Shown: positions 42,313-50,485 of the stretch, in pieces | How positions within the stretch are numbered: position 1 is the stretch's first letter | How the letters are laid out: the number at the start of each line of letters is the position of its first letter | Source of the DNA: an uncultured Collinsella sp. | GTDB lineage: Bacteria; Actinomycetota; Coriobacteriia; Coriobacteriales; Coriobacteriaceae | Assembly: GCA_900752545.1 (NCBI GenBank) | Contig: CAADVS010000086.1 | Location: forward strand, 9,771 to 73,770 | Direction: 5' to 3' | Length of the DNA stretch: 64,000 nt | Made by a program: the position numbers and the translations under genes | The notes under the pieces: model-generated | What the model saw: the letters and a program-made list of their open reading frames with translations, nothing else | Database searches by the model: none | Told to the model about the DNA's origin: nothing

Positions 42313-43617
42313 ATGGAGAAAACCGCAGAGCAGCTGCGCCGCGAGCACATTGCCCTTGAGGGCGACACCCATGGCAAGAACAAATGGGCGATTCTGTTTA
42401 CCGTGCTCATCATGACGTTTATGTCGTGTCTGGATTCGACCGTCGTGACCGTGGCGTTGCCCGTGATGCAAAAGGAGCTGGACGTGGGCCTCGATCGCAT
42501 TCAGCTGGTGAGCTCGGTGTATCTGCTTGCGACTTGCGTGGCTATGTTGCCGTTTGGCCGTCTGGGCGACGTGCGCGGCAAGGTGAATGTGTTCCAGTTG
42601 GGCGTCATCGTCTTTTCGGTCGGTTCGCTGCTGTGCGGCCTTTCGGCCTCGCTTGAGGTTCTTATCCTGGCACGCATTGTTCAGGGCATCGGTTGCGCGG
42701 CGGCCATGGCTAACAACATGGGTATCATCACCGAGTCGTTTCCGGCGCGCGAACGAGGCCGTGCCATGGGTATTCTCGCGACCTTTGTGGCCCTCGGCAT
42801 GATGTGTGGCCCCGTGCTCGGCGGCATGCTGGTGGCAAGCTTTCCCTGGGAGAGCATCTTCCTCATCAACCTGCCCATTGGCGTGATCTCGTTTATCGTG
42901 GGACTCTACACGCTGCCGCATGTTAGGCCAGAGGCCGGCGAACGTCCCATGCCCCTTGCCGAGGCCGCTCGTCGCTGCTTTGCAAATTCGGCCTTCACCA
43001 TCAACCTTGCCTGCATGCTCATCGTGTTCGTTGGCATTGGCGCATCCGAGTTTATTCTGCCGTTCTATTTTCAGGACGCCCACGGCTTTGGTTCTGACAT
43101 TTCCGGATTGCTCTTTTTGGCGCTGCCAATGGTGAATGCCTTTATCGGCCCGCTTTCGGGAACGGTTTCGGACCGTGTTGGCTGCGAGGGTCCCACGGCG
43201 GTCGGCCTGGGCGTGTATGTGTGCGGTCTCTTTGCAGTAAGCACGCTCGACGAGCACTCTTCTATCCCTGTGATCGTGTGCTGCGTCGCATTTATGTCGT
43301 GCGGTACGTCGATTTTCCAGAGCCCCAACAACTCGCTGTACATGGGCTCGGCTCCGCGCGAGGCACTTGGCTTTGCGGGTAGTCTGGGTAGCCTGGCACG
43401 CTATGCGGGTATGGCAGTGGGCATTACGGCGGCGTCGCATATCCTGTATGGGCAGATGAGCGTGGCGATGGGCGAGGCCGTGACCAGTTTTGTTGAAGGA
43501 CGTCCGGGTGTGTTCCTGTTCGGCTTTCGCTCGGTGTTCTACGTACTCATGGCTGTGGCCGCCGTGGGCTTTGCGCTTGCCATGGTGCGTTTGGTGAAGA
43601 TACGCGCCCGCCATTAG
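42313..43617 (+). CDS. MFS drug/efflux transporter, DHA2-like
   Basis: Proton-coupled exporter. 434 residues, about 12 or more hydrophobic segments. Helix 1 carries the DHA2-type FMSCLDSTVVTVALPVM, followed by the MFS loop GRLGDVRGK (GxLaDrxGrk) and RIVQGIGCAAAMANNMG, then PARERGRAMGI. The substrate is unknown. ATG 42313 was chosen because it lies six bases after GAAAGG. ATG 42307 touches that site. No regulator gene is adjacent. Confidence 0.87.
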   Translation: MEKTAEQLRREHIALEGDTHGKNKWAILFTVLIMTFMSCLDSTVVTVALPVMQKELDVGLDRIQLVSSVYLLATCVAMLPFGRLGDVRGKVNVFQLGVIVFSVGSLLCGLSASLEVLILARIVQGIGCAAAMANNMGIITESFPARERGRAMGILATFVALGMMCGPVLGGMLVASFPWESIFLINLPIGVISFIVGLYTLPHVRPEAGERPMPLAEAARRCFANSAFTINLACMLIVFVGIGASEFILPFYFQDAHGFGSDISGLLFLALPMVNAFIGPLSGTVSDRVGCEGPTAVGLGVYVCGLFAVSTLDEHSSIPVIVCCVAFMSCGTSIFQSPNNSLYMGSAPREALGFAGSLGSLARYAGMAVGITAASHILYGQMSVAMGEAVTSFVEGRPGVFLFGFRSVFYVLMAVAAVGFALAMVRLVKIRARH

Positions 43618-43776
43618 CGTGTTGGGAGGCCGTCTGTCACGAATCGGGCCTATCTACTGGTCTTGCGGCTTTATGGTGCGATGCGGCTTGTGGGGCGGGC
43701 GGGGGGCGGTCCGTGGTAAACTATCGAACTACGTTTATTAATCGCGCGGTATCTTGCCGCGAGAAGGGGTTGCGCC

Positions 43777-44355
43777 ATGCAGGAGCTTGAGGATCGTATT
43801 CGCCATGACGGCATCGTAAAGGCCGGTAACGTCCTTAAGGTTGATGCCTTCCTCAACCACCAATGCGATGTTGAGCTGTTCGACCACATGGGCGCCGAGT
43901 GGGCCCGTCTGTTCGAGGGCGTCGAGATCAACAAGATCCTGACGATCGAGGCTTCGGGCATTGGTATGGCTTGCATCGCAGCCCAGCATTTTGGCGGCGT
44001 GCCGGTGGTCTTTGCCAAGAAGGCACAGTCCATCAATCTCGACGGCGAGCAGTATGCCACGACCATTTACTCCTTTACCAAGCAAAAGGAGTACCCGGTC
44101 ATCGTTGGCAAGCGTTTCCTGTCCGAGGGCGACAAGGTCCTGATTATCGACGACTTCCTGGCCAACGGCTGCGCGCTTGAGGGCCTTATTAAGATCTGCG
44201 AGGCTGCGGGCGCCGAAGTTGCCGGCATTGGCATCGCCGTTGAGAAGGGCTTCCAGGGCGGCGGCGATAAGCTCCGTAAGCGCGGCTTCCGCGTTGAGAG
44301 CCTGGCACGTATCGCCGATATGGACTGCGAGAACGGCGAGATCACCTTCGCCTAA
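43777..44355 (+). CDS. xpt: Xanthine phosphoribosyltransferase
   Basis: Purine salvage enzyme converting xanthine and PRPP to XMP. 192 residues, as in Bacillus Xpt. Diagnostic are [51 protein letters not shown] and the PRPP loop [16 protein letters not shown]. No purine riboswitch signature is seen in the 159-base gap upstream, only a small hairpin CGCGG / CCGCG. A perfect terminator follows. Confidence 0.95.
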   Translation: MQELEDRIRHDGIVKAGNVLKVDAFLNHQCDVELFDHMGAEWARLFEGVEINKILTIEASGIGMACIAAQHFGGVPVVFAKKAQSINLDGEQYATTIYSFTKQKEYPVIVGKRFLSEGDKVLIIDDFLANGCALEGLIKICEAAGAEVAGIGIAVEKGFQGGGDKLRKRGFRVESLARIADMDCENGEITFA

Positions 44356-44382
44356 GCGCGCAACACAAGCGATTGGTATGCG

Positions 44383-44418
44383 ATGTGACAAAGGGACTGT
44401 CCCTTTGTCACATTTTTT
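44383..44418 (+). terminator. Perfect terminator after xpt
   Basis: 14-pair perfect stem ATGTGACAAAGGGA and its complement with a three-base loop CTG, followed by TTTTTTG. Confidence 0.95.
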
Positions 44419-44438
44419 GTATGAGGGGAGGTGTTGAT

Positions 44439-44819
44439 ATGGATGAGAATAAGATGGGATGGCGCGAGTATGCGCGCTATGCCGAGATGTCGGCCGAGGA
44501 GTTGGCGCGCGATTGCGAGGTGCAGGTGTTTCGCGCGACGGGTCCGGGCGGACAGGGCGTGAACACGACGGACTCGGCGGTACGCATGAAACATATCCCT
44601 TCGGGGATTGTCGTGATGGCGCGCGAGAGCCGCAGTCAGTTCCAAAACCGTAGCAGCTGCCTACGTAAGCTGCGCGCTGAGCTTGAGCGTCGCGGGCGTC
44701 CGCCGCGCCGCCGCGTCAAGACCAAAGTGCCACAGCGATCGCGCCAGCGCAGGCTCAACGACAAACACTTCAATGCGATTAAAAAGGCCAACCGTCGCAA
44801 GCTGGGCGGGGAGGAATGA
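44439..44819 (+). CDS. Release-factor-like ribosome rescue protein
   Basis: 126 residues, a stand-alone catalytic domain of class I release factors with no codon recognition domain. The GGQ loop is [20 protein letters not shown], with [17 protein letters not shown] after it. The tail from about residue 80 is strongly basic ([10 protein letters not shown], then RRLNDKHF and KKANRRK), as in ArfB/YaeJ and MTRFR proteins that release peptides from stalled ribosomes. The start at 44439 follows AGGGGAGG. Which of these rescue families it belongs to needs alignment. Confidence 0.87.
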   Translation: MDENKMGWREYARYAEMSAEELARDCEVQVFRATGPGGQGVNTTDSAVRMKHIPSGIVVMARESRSQFQNRSSCLRKLRAELERRGRPPRRRVKTKVPQRSRQRRLNDKHFNAIKKANRRKLGGEE

Positions 44820-44829
44820 TCTTATCAAT

Positions 44830-44898
44830 AAGTTGCGGTGAAATAGGGACTGTTTTGCGGCTTTAGCTACATAAACAGTCCCTATTTCACCGCAACTT
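44830..44898. repeat. Palindrome family A, copy 3
   Basis: Perfect 26-base arms (outer AAGTTGCGGTGAAATAGGGA) with a 17-base centre, between the convergent rescue-protein and lipid kinase genes. It begins eleven bases after one stop and ends nine bases before the other. Confidence 0.95.
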
Positions 44899-44906
44899 AG
44901 GTGGGG

Positions 44907-45869
44907 CTAGCGGGTGGGGTGCCAGACGTGGAGGGCGCCGGCAAGGATGTCGACCTCGATGCGCGAGGCGACGATGGGCTCGCCGTCGGCCTGGATGGGA
45001 TAGTTGGGCTCCTCAAAGGTGAGCTCGACATGGTGGCAGCGGCGCATGCGAACCGGCGGCAACTTGGTATGGTGGCCGTCCTTGGCCGAAAGAAACATAG
45101 GCAGGGCAACCGCGCGAGGGACGGGGCCGCAGGCGTAGCAGACGTCGAGTATGCCGTCGCAGGGGTCGGCATCGGGGCAGATGCGATAGCCCGAGCCATA
45201 GGTGGGTCCCAGCTGGATGGCCATGATAATCGCCCGCACGCGCTCGGCGGGTGCGCCATCAAAGCTGATGGTCATGGGGTAATTGCGATAGCGTAGGCCA
45301 AACTGCTCAAGTCCCGAAAGAGTGTAGAGCGGCGCGCCGGTGAGGCTCGTCTTTTTGCGTAGCTCGGTGGTGCCAAGGCCGATGGCGGCATCGATGCCGA
45401 CCGAAAGCGTCTGGTCGTAGTACTCAACGGTAGCCTCGCCGCTGCCGCTTGTGGGGTTCCATAAGCGAATGCGCCCGATGTCCTGACGCTGCAGCTCGCA
45501 GGTGAGCAGCGCGCCAAAATCCTTACCGGAGAAATCGTCGATGCCGAGCGTTTGGGCAAAATCGTTGCCGGAGCCCACGGGTAGGATGGCAAGAGCGGGG
45601 CGGGTGTCCTCCTCTTGCGTCATAAGCCCGTTGACGACCTCGTGAATCACGCCGTCGCCGCCAAGGGCGATAACGGTGCGATAGCCCTGAGCCTGTGCGG
45701 CCAGCTCCTTGGCGTGTCCCATGCGCTCGGTCAGCACCAGGTCAAACTGGGATGCGCGCGCGGTCATATCCAAAAAGCGTTGCAGGCGCTCGGCAACTTC
45801 GCGCGCCGCACCCGACTGGGCGGCTGGGTTGGCGATGATGAGCGTGAGGCCAAAATCAGTTGCGTGCAT
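44907..45869 (-). CDS. Diacylglycerol kinase-like lipid kinase (YegS/DgkB type)
   Basis: Phosphorylates a membrane lipid such as diacylglycerol. 320 residues. Seen are LIIANPAAQSG at the N-terminus, VIALGGDGVIHEVVNGLM (catalytic GGDG), LPVGSGNDFAQTLGI, and a late CPDADPCDGILDVCY, which in the family holds the structural and catalytic acidic residues. The start is ATG 45869, eight bases after GGGAG. The 24-residue upstream extension lacks family similarity. Confidence 0.9.
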   Translation of the reverse strand: MHATDFGLTLIIANPAAQSGAAREVAERLQRFLDMTARASQFDLVLTERMGHAKELAAQAQGYRTVIALGGDGVIHEVVNGLMTQEEDTRPALAILPVGSGNDFAQTLGIDDFSGKDFGALLTCELQRQDIGRIRLWNPTSGSGEATVEYYDQTLSVGIDAAIGLGTTELRKKTSLTGAPLYTLSGLEQFGLRYRNYPMTISFDGAPAERVRAIIMAIQLGPTYGSGYRICPDADPCDGILDVCYACGPVPRAVALPMFLSAKDGHHTKLPPVRMRRCHHVELTFEEPNYPIQADGEPIVASRIEVDILAGALHVWHPTR

Positions 45870-45956
45870 GGGGCGACTCCCGGCGTATGACGTGACGGTG
45901 CGGTCGCGCTCAGGTCGAATTGCCCCCGATTGTGGCTGCACGTCGAATACTTACGT

Positions 45957-47378
45957 CTACTCTATCAGGTCGTTGTGGCGCTCGATAGCATCCGCTACCG
46001 TACCGCCCTCATCCACAATAAGCGAACGGCGCTTGGGCGAGATGATGCGCTGGGCGGGGTACACGCCGCGGTGTCCGGCGGTTAGGTAGCTGATAAAGGC
46101 CACGATGACAAAGAACCCGGCTGCCGTGCCGTGGAACAGGTCGATGGCCATCATACAGGTGGTGATAGGCACGTTAAGGCCGGCGCAGAACACGCCGAGC
46201 ATGCCCAGCGCTGCTAGAAAGCTGGGATCGATTCCGACGAGGCAACCGATCCAGCCGCCGAGCGCCGCACCGATACCAAACAGGGGCGTGACCTCGCCGC
46301 CTTGGAAGCCGGCGCCCAGGGTGAGCGCTGTGACGACCAACTTGATGACTGCGTCCGCCAGGGTGGTGTTGCCGGCAAATCCGGCGCCGGAAAGCCACGT
46401 GGAAAGGCCGGCGTAGTCCCAGGCGTCGAGGAGGGCATAGGCGGCCAAAACCACGAGTGCACCTATGAGTGCGCGAATAAGATAATTGGTGATAAAGCGA
46501 CCGTACAGGCTCTTGACGGTTCGAACTGACCAGGCAAAGAGGCGTGCCGTCAGACCGAAGATAATGGCGCTGATAACAACGATGACAACCGTCCGTGGTG
46601 TCATGTTGGGAACGCTGGCGATAACATTCGCCTCGTACTCGGTACCTAGGGCGAGTGATGTAAAGTAGCCGGTAAATGAGGCGACCAGGCAGTAGATGCC
46701 CGCCGTGTAGTCGATCTTGCCGATAAAGCACATCTCCATGCCAAAGAAAGCTCCGGCAAGGGGCGAGCCGAATACGGCGCCAAAGGCCGACGAGATGCCG
46801 GCGAGCATGAGGTCGTGGTGGTCATGCTTTTTGAGGTGGGCGAGGCTCGAGATGTTGCTGGCGATGGTGCCGCCAATCTGCACCGCGGCTCCCTCGCGAC
46901 CGGCCGATCCGCCCGTTAGGTGCGTGAGCGTGGAGCAGACGAAGGTGAGGACGGCCATGCGCATATGGATGAGGCGTGTGCCCAGAGCGGAGTCGATGAC
47001 CAGGTTGTTGCCACGCTTGGCGGCAAGACCGTGATTTTTGTACACCCATGCGGTGGCAACGCCCACAACGGGAAGCAAGGCGTAGACCCACACATGGTGC
47101 TCGCGATAGTCGGTCGCGATATTCAACGAGGCCAAAAACGCCCAAGCGGCAACGCCCATGGCGAGCGAGACGATGACGACGAGTACGAGCAACTTAGCGC
47201 TCGCAAGTAGGTTGCGGGCGTTGCGGCGCGTGTCGGCAGCCAAGAGATGCTCGGAGCGGGTAAGTTGATGCCTGCCTGCCGTGATGACGTCATTAAGGGA
47301 GAAAAAGCCGCCGTCGTCGAGCGGCTGGGAATGATCCTGCGCTTTGTTTGCGCTTTCGGGTTTGTCGTTATGAGCCAT
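45957..47378 (-). CDS. ClC family chloride channel/exchanger
   Basis: 473 residues with many hydrophobic helices. The ClC ion-path motifs are visible: GGSAGREGAAVQIGG (with the gating glutamate), GSPLAGAFFGMEM, LGAGFQGGEVTPLFGIGAALG, and MLGVFCAGLNVPITTCMM. The gating glutamate is retained, so a proton/anion exchanger or fluoride exporter is possible. The substrate cannot be read from this alone. The start at 47378 (MAHNDKPES) has AGAGGA five bases upstream. Confidence 0.9.
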   Translation of the reverse strand: MAHNDKPESANKAQDHSQPLDDGGFFSLNDVITAGRHQLTRSEHLLAADTRRNARNLLASAKLLVLVVIVSLAMGVAAWAFLASLNIATDYREHHVWVYALLPVVGVATAWVYKNHGLAAKRGNNLVIDSALGTRLIHMRMAVLTFVCSTLTHLTGGSAGREGAAVQIGGTIASNISSLAHLKKHDHHDLMLAGISSAFGAVFGSPLAGAFFGMEMCFIGKIDYTAGIYCLVASFTGYFTSLALGTEYEANVIASVPNMTPRTVVIVVISAIIFGLTARLFAWSVRTVKSLYGRFITNYLIRALIGALVVLAAYALLDAWDYAGLSTWLSGAGFAGNTTLADAVIKLVVTALTLGAGFQGGEVTPLFGIGAALGGWIGCLVGIDPSFLAALGMLGVFCAGLNVPITTCMMAIDLFHGTAAGFFVIVAFISYLTAGHRGVYPAQRIISPKRRSLIVDEGGTVADAIERHNDLIE

Positions 47379-47525
47379 ACGTTCCTCTTTTAGGTTGCAA
47401 CGCAAGCATTATAAAACGCGGTAAACGCGACGAGCCGGTGGGTTGGTTTCCATTCTGTTTCGCGGCCTGCAACCGACAGGTGTATTTGCGGGTACAGGCC
47501 GAGTCGCGGTCGTGCGTTGGGGGAT

Positions 47526-47531
47526 TATACT
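47526..47531 (+). promoter_or_regulatory. -10 box before moeA
   Basis: TATACT matches five of six positions and is 58 bases before the moeA start. No clear -35 lies 17 bases upstream. An inverted repeat GGCCTG / CAGGCC (47464-47500) lies upstream. I do not see a convincing molybdenum cofactor riboswitch. Confidence 0.4.
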
Positions 47532-47588
47532 GAGACAAGCATAAAGAATCGGCGCCTCTGTTGTGCGCCGTGGCATTAAGAGGTGCAT

Positions 47589-48851
47589 ATGGCAGAGAAA
47601 CTCATTCCACTGGAGGACGCACAGTCGATTGTCCTGTCGCACGTTGCTCCGACCGATCTCGTCGAGATTCCCGTGTGGCAGGCGGCTGGTTTTCCCTTGG
47701 CCGAGGACGCGGTGGCCGATATCGATATCTCGCCGTTTGCCAACAGCGCTATGGACGGATATGCCGTGCGCTCGGCGGACTTGGTGCAGGCATCTGGCGA
47801 GGCGCCGGTGACGCTCGACGTTATCGGACACGAGGCCGCGGGCCATGTGTTTGAGGGCGCAATCGGTGCGGGCGAGGCGGTCCGCATCATGACAGGCGCG
47901 CCGGTGCCCGAGGGTGCCGATGCCGTGGTGAAGTACGAGATCGTCGATGTGCTCGACGGTGACGGCAACGAGGGCTCGCACGTTCGCTTTTCGGCGCCGG
48001 CCAAGGTAGGGGAGAACGTTCGCTCTGCTGCCGAGGAGGCCCATGCCGGCGATGTTGTGATGCACGCCGGCGAGGTCGTGGCTCCGGCGGGCGCGGGTCT
48101 GCTGGCGAGCGCCGGATACGCGAGCGTGAAGGTGCACGCTGCCCCGCGTGTGGGCATCATCTCGCTGGGCACGGAACTGGTCGCACCGAGTAAGGTACCG
48201 GCGCGTGGTCAGATTCGCGATTCCAACTCCTCGGCGCTGATGGCCGAGGCACTCGATGCCGGCGCCGAGCCCGTGTTCTACGGCATCGCGCCCGATGATG
48301 AGCAAGCGATTGCCGAGCTGGTACATCGCGCCACGCGAGAGTGCGATTTTGTCATTACGAGCGGTGGCGCCTCGGCGGGCGATTACGACTATGTGACGGC
48401 GCTCGTCCGGCGCGAGGGCGAGGTGCTGTTTGACCGCATCTCGATGCGTCCGGGCAAGGCCATCACGTTTGGCTTGCTCGGGGGTAAGCCCTACCTGGGG
48501 CTTTCAGGCAATCCGGCCGCGGCGTATGTGGGCTTTGAGATGCTCGCCCGCCCGGCGATTCGCAAGATGCGCGGCTTTGCCGAGGGTACGCGTCCCGTGC
48601 AGCAGGCGACGCTCACGCACGGCGTGAAAAAGCGACAGCATCGCCGCTTCTTCGATCGCGCCACGGTTTTGCGCGACCCCGAGACCGGTGAGTTGTTGGT
48701 GACCGAGGCTAAGACACAGAATTCGGCGCTGCTTGGAACTATGCAGCGTGCGAACTGCCTGTTGCGTATTGACGAAGGACCGTGCGAGCTCAAGGCGGGA
48801 GATGCCGTGGACGTTGTTCGCGTCGACCTGCCCGAGGGAACGGCGCTATAG
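47589..48851 (+). CDS. moeA: Molybdopterin molybdotransferase MoeA
   Basis: Inserts molybdate into adenylylated molybdopterin. 420 residues. Domain order is typical: N-terminal ISPFANSAMDGYAVRSADL, EAVRIMTGAPVPEGADAVV, the MogA-like domain with GIISLGTEL, DSNSSAL, TSGGASAGDYDYV, and GLSGNPAAAYVGFE, then a beta-barrel C-terminus. ATG 47589 follows AAGAGG. GTG 47583 is in frame but lies in that site. mogA follows after ten bases. Confidence 0.95.
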   Translation: MAEKLIPLEDAQSIVLSHVAPTDLVEIPVWQAAGFPLAEDAVADIDISPFANSAMDGYAVRSADLVQASGEAPVTLDVIGHEAAGHVFEGAIGAGEAVRIMTGAPVPEGADAVVKYEIVDVLDGDGNEGSHVRFSAPAKVGENVRSAAEEAHAGDVVMHAGEVVAPAGAGLLASAGYASVKVHAAPRVGIISLGTELVAPSKVPARGQIRDSNSSALMAEALDAGAEPVFYGIAPDDEQAIAELVHRATRECDFVITSGGASAGDYDYVTALVRREGEVLFDRISMRPGKAITFGLLGGKPYLGLSGNPAAAYVGFEMLARPAIRKMRGFAEGTRPVQQATLTHGVKKRQHRRFFDRATVLRDPETGELLVTEAKTQNSALLGTMQRANCLLRIDEGPCELKAGDAVDVVRVDLPEGTAL

Positions 48852-48861
48852 GAGGAACGCT

Positions 48862-49341
48862 ATGGAGTTGAAGATTTCGATCGTGACGTGCTCGGACACA
48901 CGCGATCTTTTGCAGGATGAGGCCGGAGCTGCACTCGAGGAACTTATCGAGGCACAGGGCTGGACGGTCGCCTCACATGTGGTCGTGCGCGACGACGTCA
49001 GCGAGATCGGTGATGCCATTGTGGAAGCTGCCGATGAGTGCCACGCCAATGTCGTGCTCACCTGCGGCGGCACGGGGCTTTCGATGCGAGATGTGACGCC
49101 CGAGGCGACGCGTGCCGTCTGCGACCGCGATGTGCCGGGTATTGCAGAGGCAATCCGCGCGTATTCGATGACCAAGACGCGCCGCGCCATGCTCTCGCGC
49201 GCTATTTGCATGCAACGAGGTCATACACTTGTCGTAAACTTTCCCGGTTCTACGAAGGCCGCCCGCGAAAGCTGGGAGGCCATAGCAGACCAGCTGGAGC
49301 ATGCGGCTCAGATGACAGCTGGCGGCGGACATACCAACTAA
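48862..49341 (+). CDS. mogA: Molybdopterin adenylyltransferase MogA/MoaB
   Basis: Adenylylates molybdopterin before MoeA acts. 159 residues. Visible are IVTCSDTRDL at the N-terminus, TCGGTGLSMRDVTPEAT (substrate loop), REYSM-type AIRAYSMTKTRRAMLSRA, and VNFPGSTKAARESW. The start at 48862 has AGGAGGA six bases upstream and lies directly after moeA, so the two steps of Mo insertion are coupled in one operon. Confidence 0.93.
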   Translation: MELKISIVTCSDTRDLLQDEAGAALEELIEAQGWTVASHVVVRDDVSEIGDAIVEAADECHANVVLTCGGTGLSMRDVTPEATRAVCDRDVPGIAEAIRAYSMTKTRRAMLSRAICMQRGHTLVVNFPGSTKAARESWEAIADQLEHAAQMTAGGGHTN

Positions 49342-49431
49342 GCGGTTTAACTGCGGCGGGGCGACCTGAACGGCTGCTCCGCCTTTGTTTTCCGCCGAAG
49401 CGACGCCGAGATGCACGGTAATTCGGAACTA

Positions 49432-49484
49432 TATTCTCTGACGAGAATAATTTCTCACTATCATTATTCGCGCAGAAGTATAAT
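49432..49484 (+). promoter_or_regulatory. Palindromic operator candidate and -10 box before modA
   Basis: TATTCTC TGAC GAGAATA at 49432-49449 is a perfect 18-base dyad just upstream of a consensus TATAAT at 49479-49484, which is 60 bases before modA. It is placed where an activator or repressor would act. It does not obviously match the E. coli ModE site. No regulator gene lies beside it. Confidence 0.5.
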
Positions 49485-49544
49485 CTGATTGCAGATTAAA
49501 GCCCGCGGTGGGGTACCCGGGCATAGCGTTCGAAAGGGTTGAAC

Positions 49545-50417
49545 ATGTTCGATATGGTTTCTCGCCGCGGATTCGTTTCGCTTTCTGCTGTCGCCGCTGC
49601 CGGCCTTGGTCTTGCCGGCTGTTCGGGCAGCAAGACGTCCGAGCCGGCCGGATCCGATGCCGGTTCTGCTAAGGCATCTTCCAAGAAAGCTGTCGAGCTG
49701 CAGGTCTTTGCCGCCAACTCGCTCGAGAAGGCCCTGCCCGAGGTTCAGGAGCTCTACACCGAGCAGACCGGCACCACCTTTGCCGACACGCAGTTTAAGG
49801 CGTCTGGCGACCTTGTCGAGCAGATGCGCGCCGGTGCCGCCGTCGACGTGCTCATCACGGCTTCCAAGGGCACCATGGACGACGCCGAGGCCGCCGAGCT
49901 CGTCGACGCCGACACGCGTGAGGACATGTTCGTCAACGACCTTGTGATCATTCGCGCCGAGGGCTCCGATACCAAGGTCGAGGCCATCGCCGGCGTCGCG
50001 AATCTGGACGGCAAGATCGCCATCGGCGACGCCAAGACCGTTCCCGCCGGAAAGTACGCCAACCAGGCTCTGGCCTCCGTGGGCCTCTACACCGGCACCG
50101 AGGGCGACGACGGTGAGTATGCTCCCGAGATTGCCGACAAGGTCGCACTGGCCGATAAAGTTGGTACCGCCGCCGCCTATGTGTCCACAGGCGACTGCGT
50201 GGCTGGATTTGTCTACAGCTCCGATATCTTCCGCTACGACGGCATCGAGGAGGCCTTCGTGTGTCCCGAGGACTCGCACAAGCCCATCGTGTATCCGGGC
50301 GCTGTCGCCGAGAGCTCCGAGCATGCCGACGAAGCCAAGGCGTTCATCGACTTCTGTCTGACCAACAAGAAGGCTCAGAAGATTTGGGCTAAGTACGGCT
50401 TTGAGCTTTCCGCGTAG
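49545..50417 (+). CDS. modA: Molybdate ABC transporter substrate-binding lipoprotein ModA
   Basis: Extracytoplasmic molybdate/tungstate-binding protein. 290 residues. The signal begins VSRRGFVSLSAV, a twin-arginine pattern, and ends in the lipobox LAGC, so it is probably a Tat-exported lipoprotein. Then come LQVFAANSLEKALPEV, FKASGDLVEQMRAGAAVDVLI, VFVNDL-type FVNDLVIIRAEG and GFVYSSDIF, typical ModA oxyanion contacts. ATG 49545 follows GAAAGGG. modB is downstream after a short gap. Confidence 0.93.
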   Translation: MFDMVSRRGFVSLSAVAAAGLGLAGCSGSKTSEPAGSDAGSAKASSKKAVELQVFAANSLEKALPEVQELYTEQTGTTFADTQFKASGDLVEQMRAGAAVDVLITASKGTMDDAEAAELVDADTREDMFVNDLVIIRAEGSDTKVEAIAGVANLDGKIAIGDAKTVPAGKYANQALASVGLYTGTEGDDGEYAPEIADKVALADKVGTAAAYVSTGDCVAGFVYSSDIFRYDGIEEAFVCPEDSHKPIVYPGAVAESSEHADEAKAFIDFCLTNKKAQKIWAKYGFELSA

Positions 50418-50485
50418 TGCGGCTTGGCGCGATAATTCCATCGTTTTGTGTTTCACTCCGTCCTTGTATTCGCTTGGAGCTTTTC

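Noticed and set aside
43618..43776. Purine riboswitch upstream of xpt
   Set aside because: The conserved loop and junction sequences of the purine aptamer are not present. Only a small CG-rich hairpin is seen.
47406..47588. Molybdenum cofactor riboswitch upstream of moeA
   Set aside because: An inverted repeat GGCCTG / CAGGCC is present, but I could not match the conserved core of the Moco motif.
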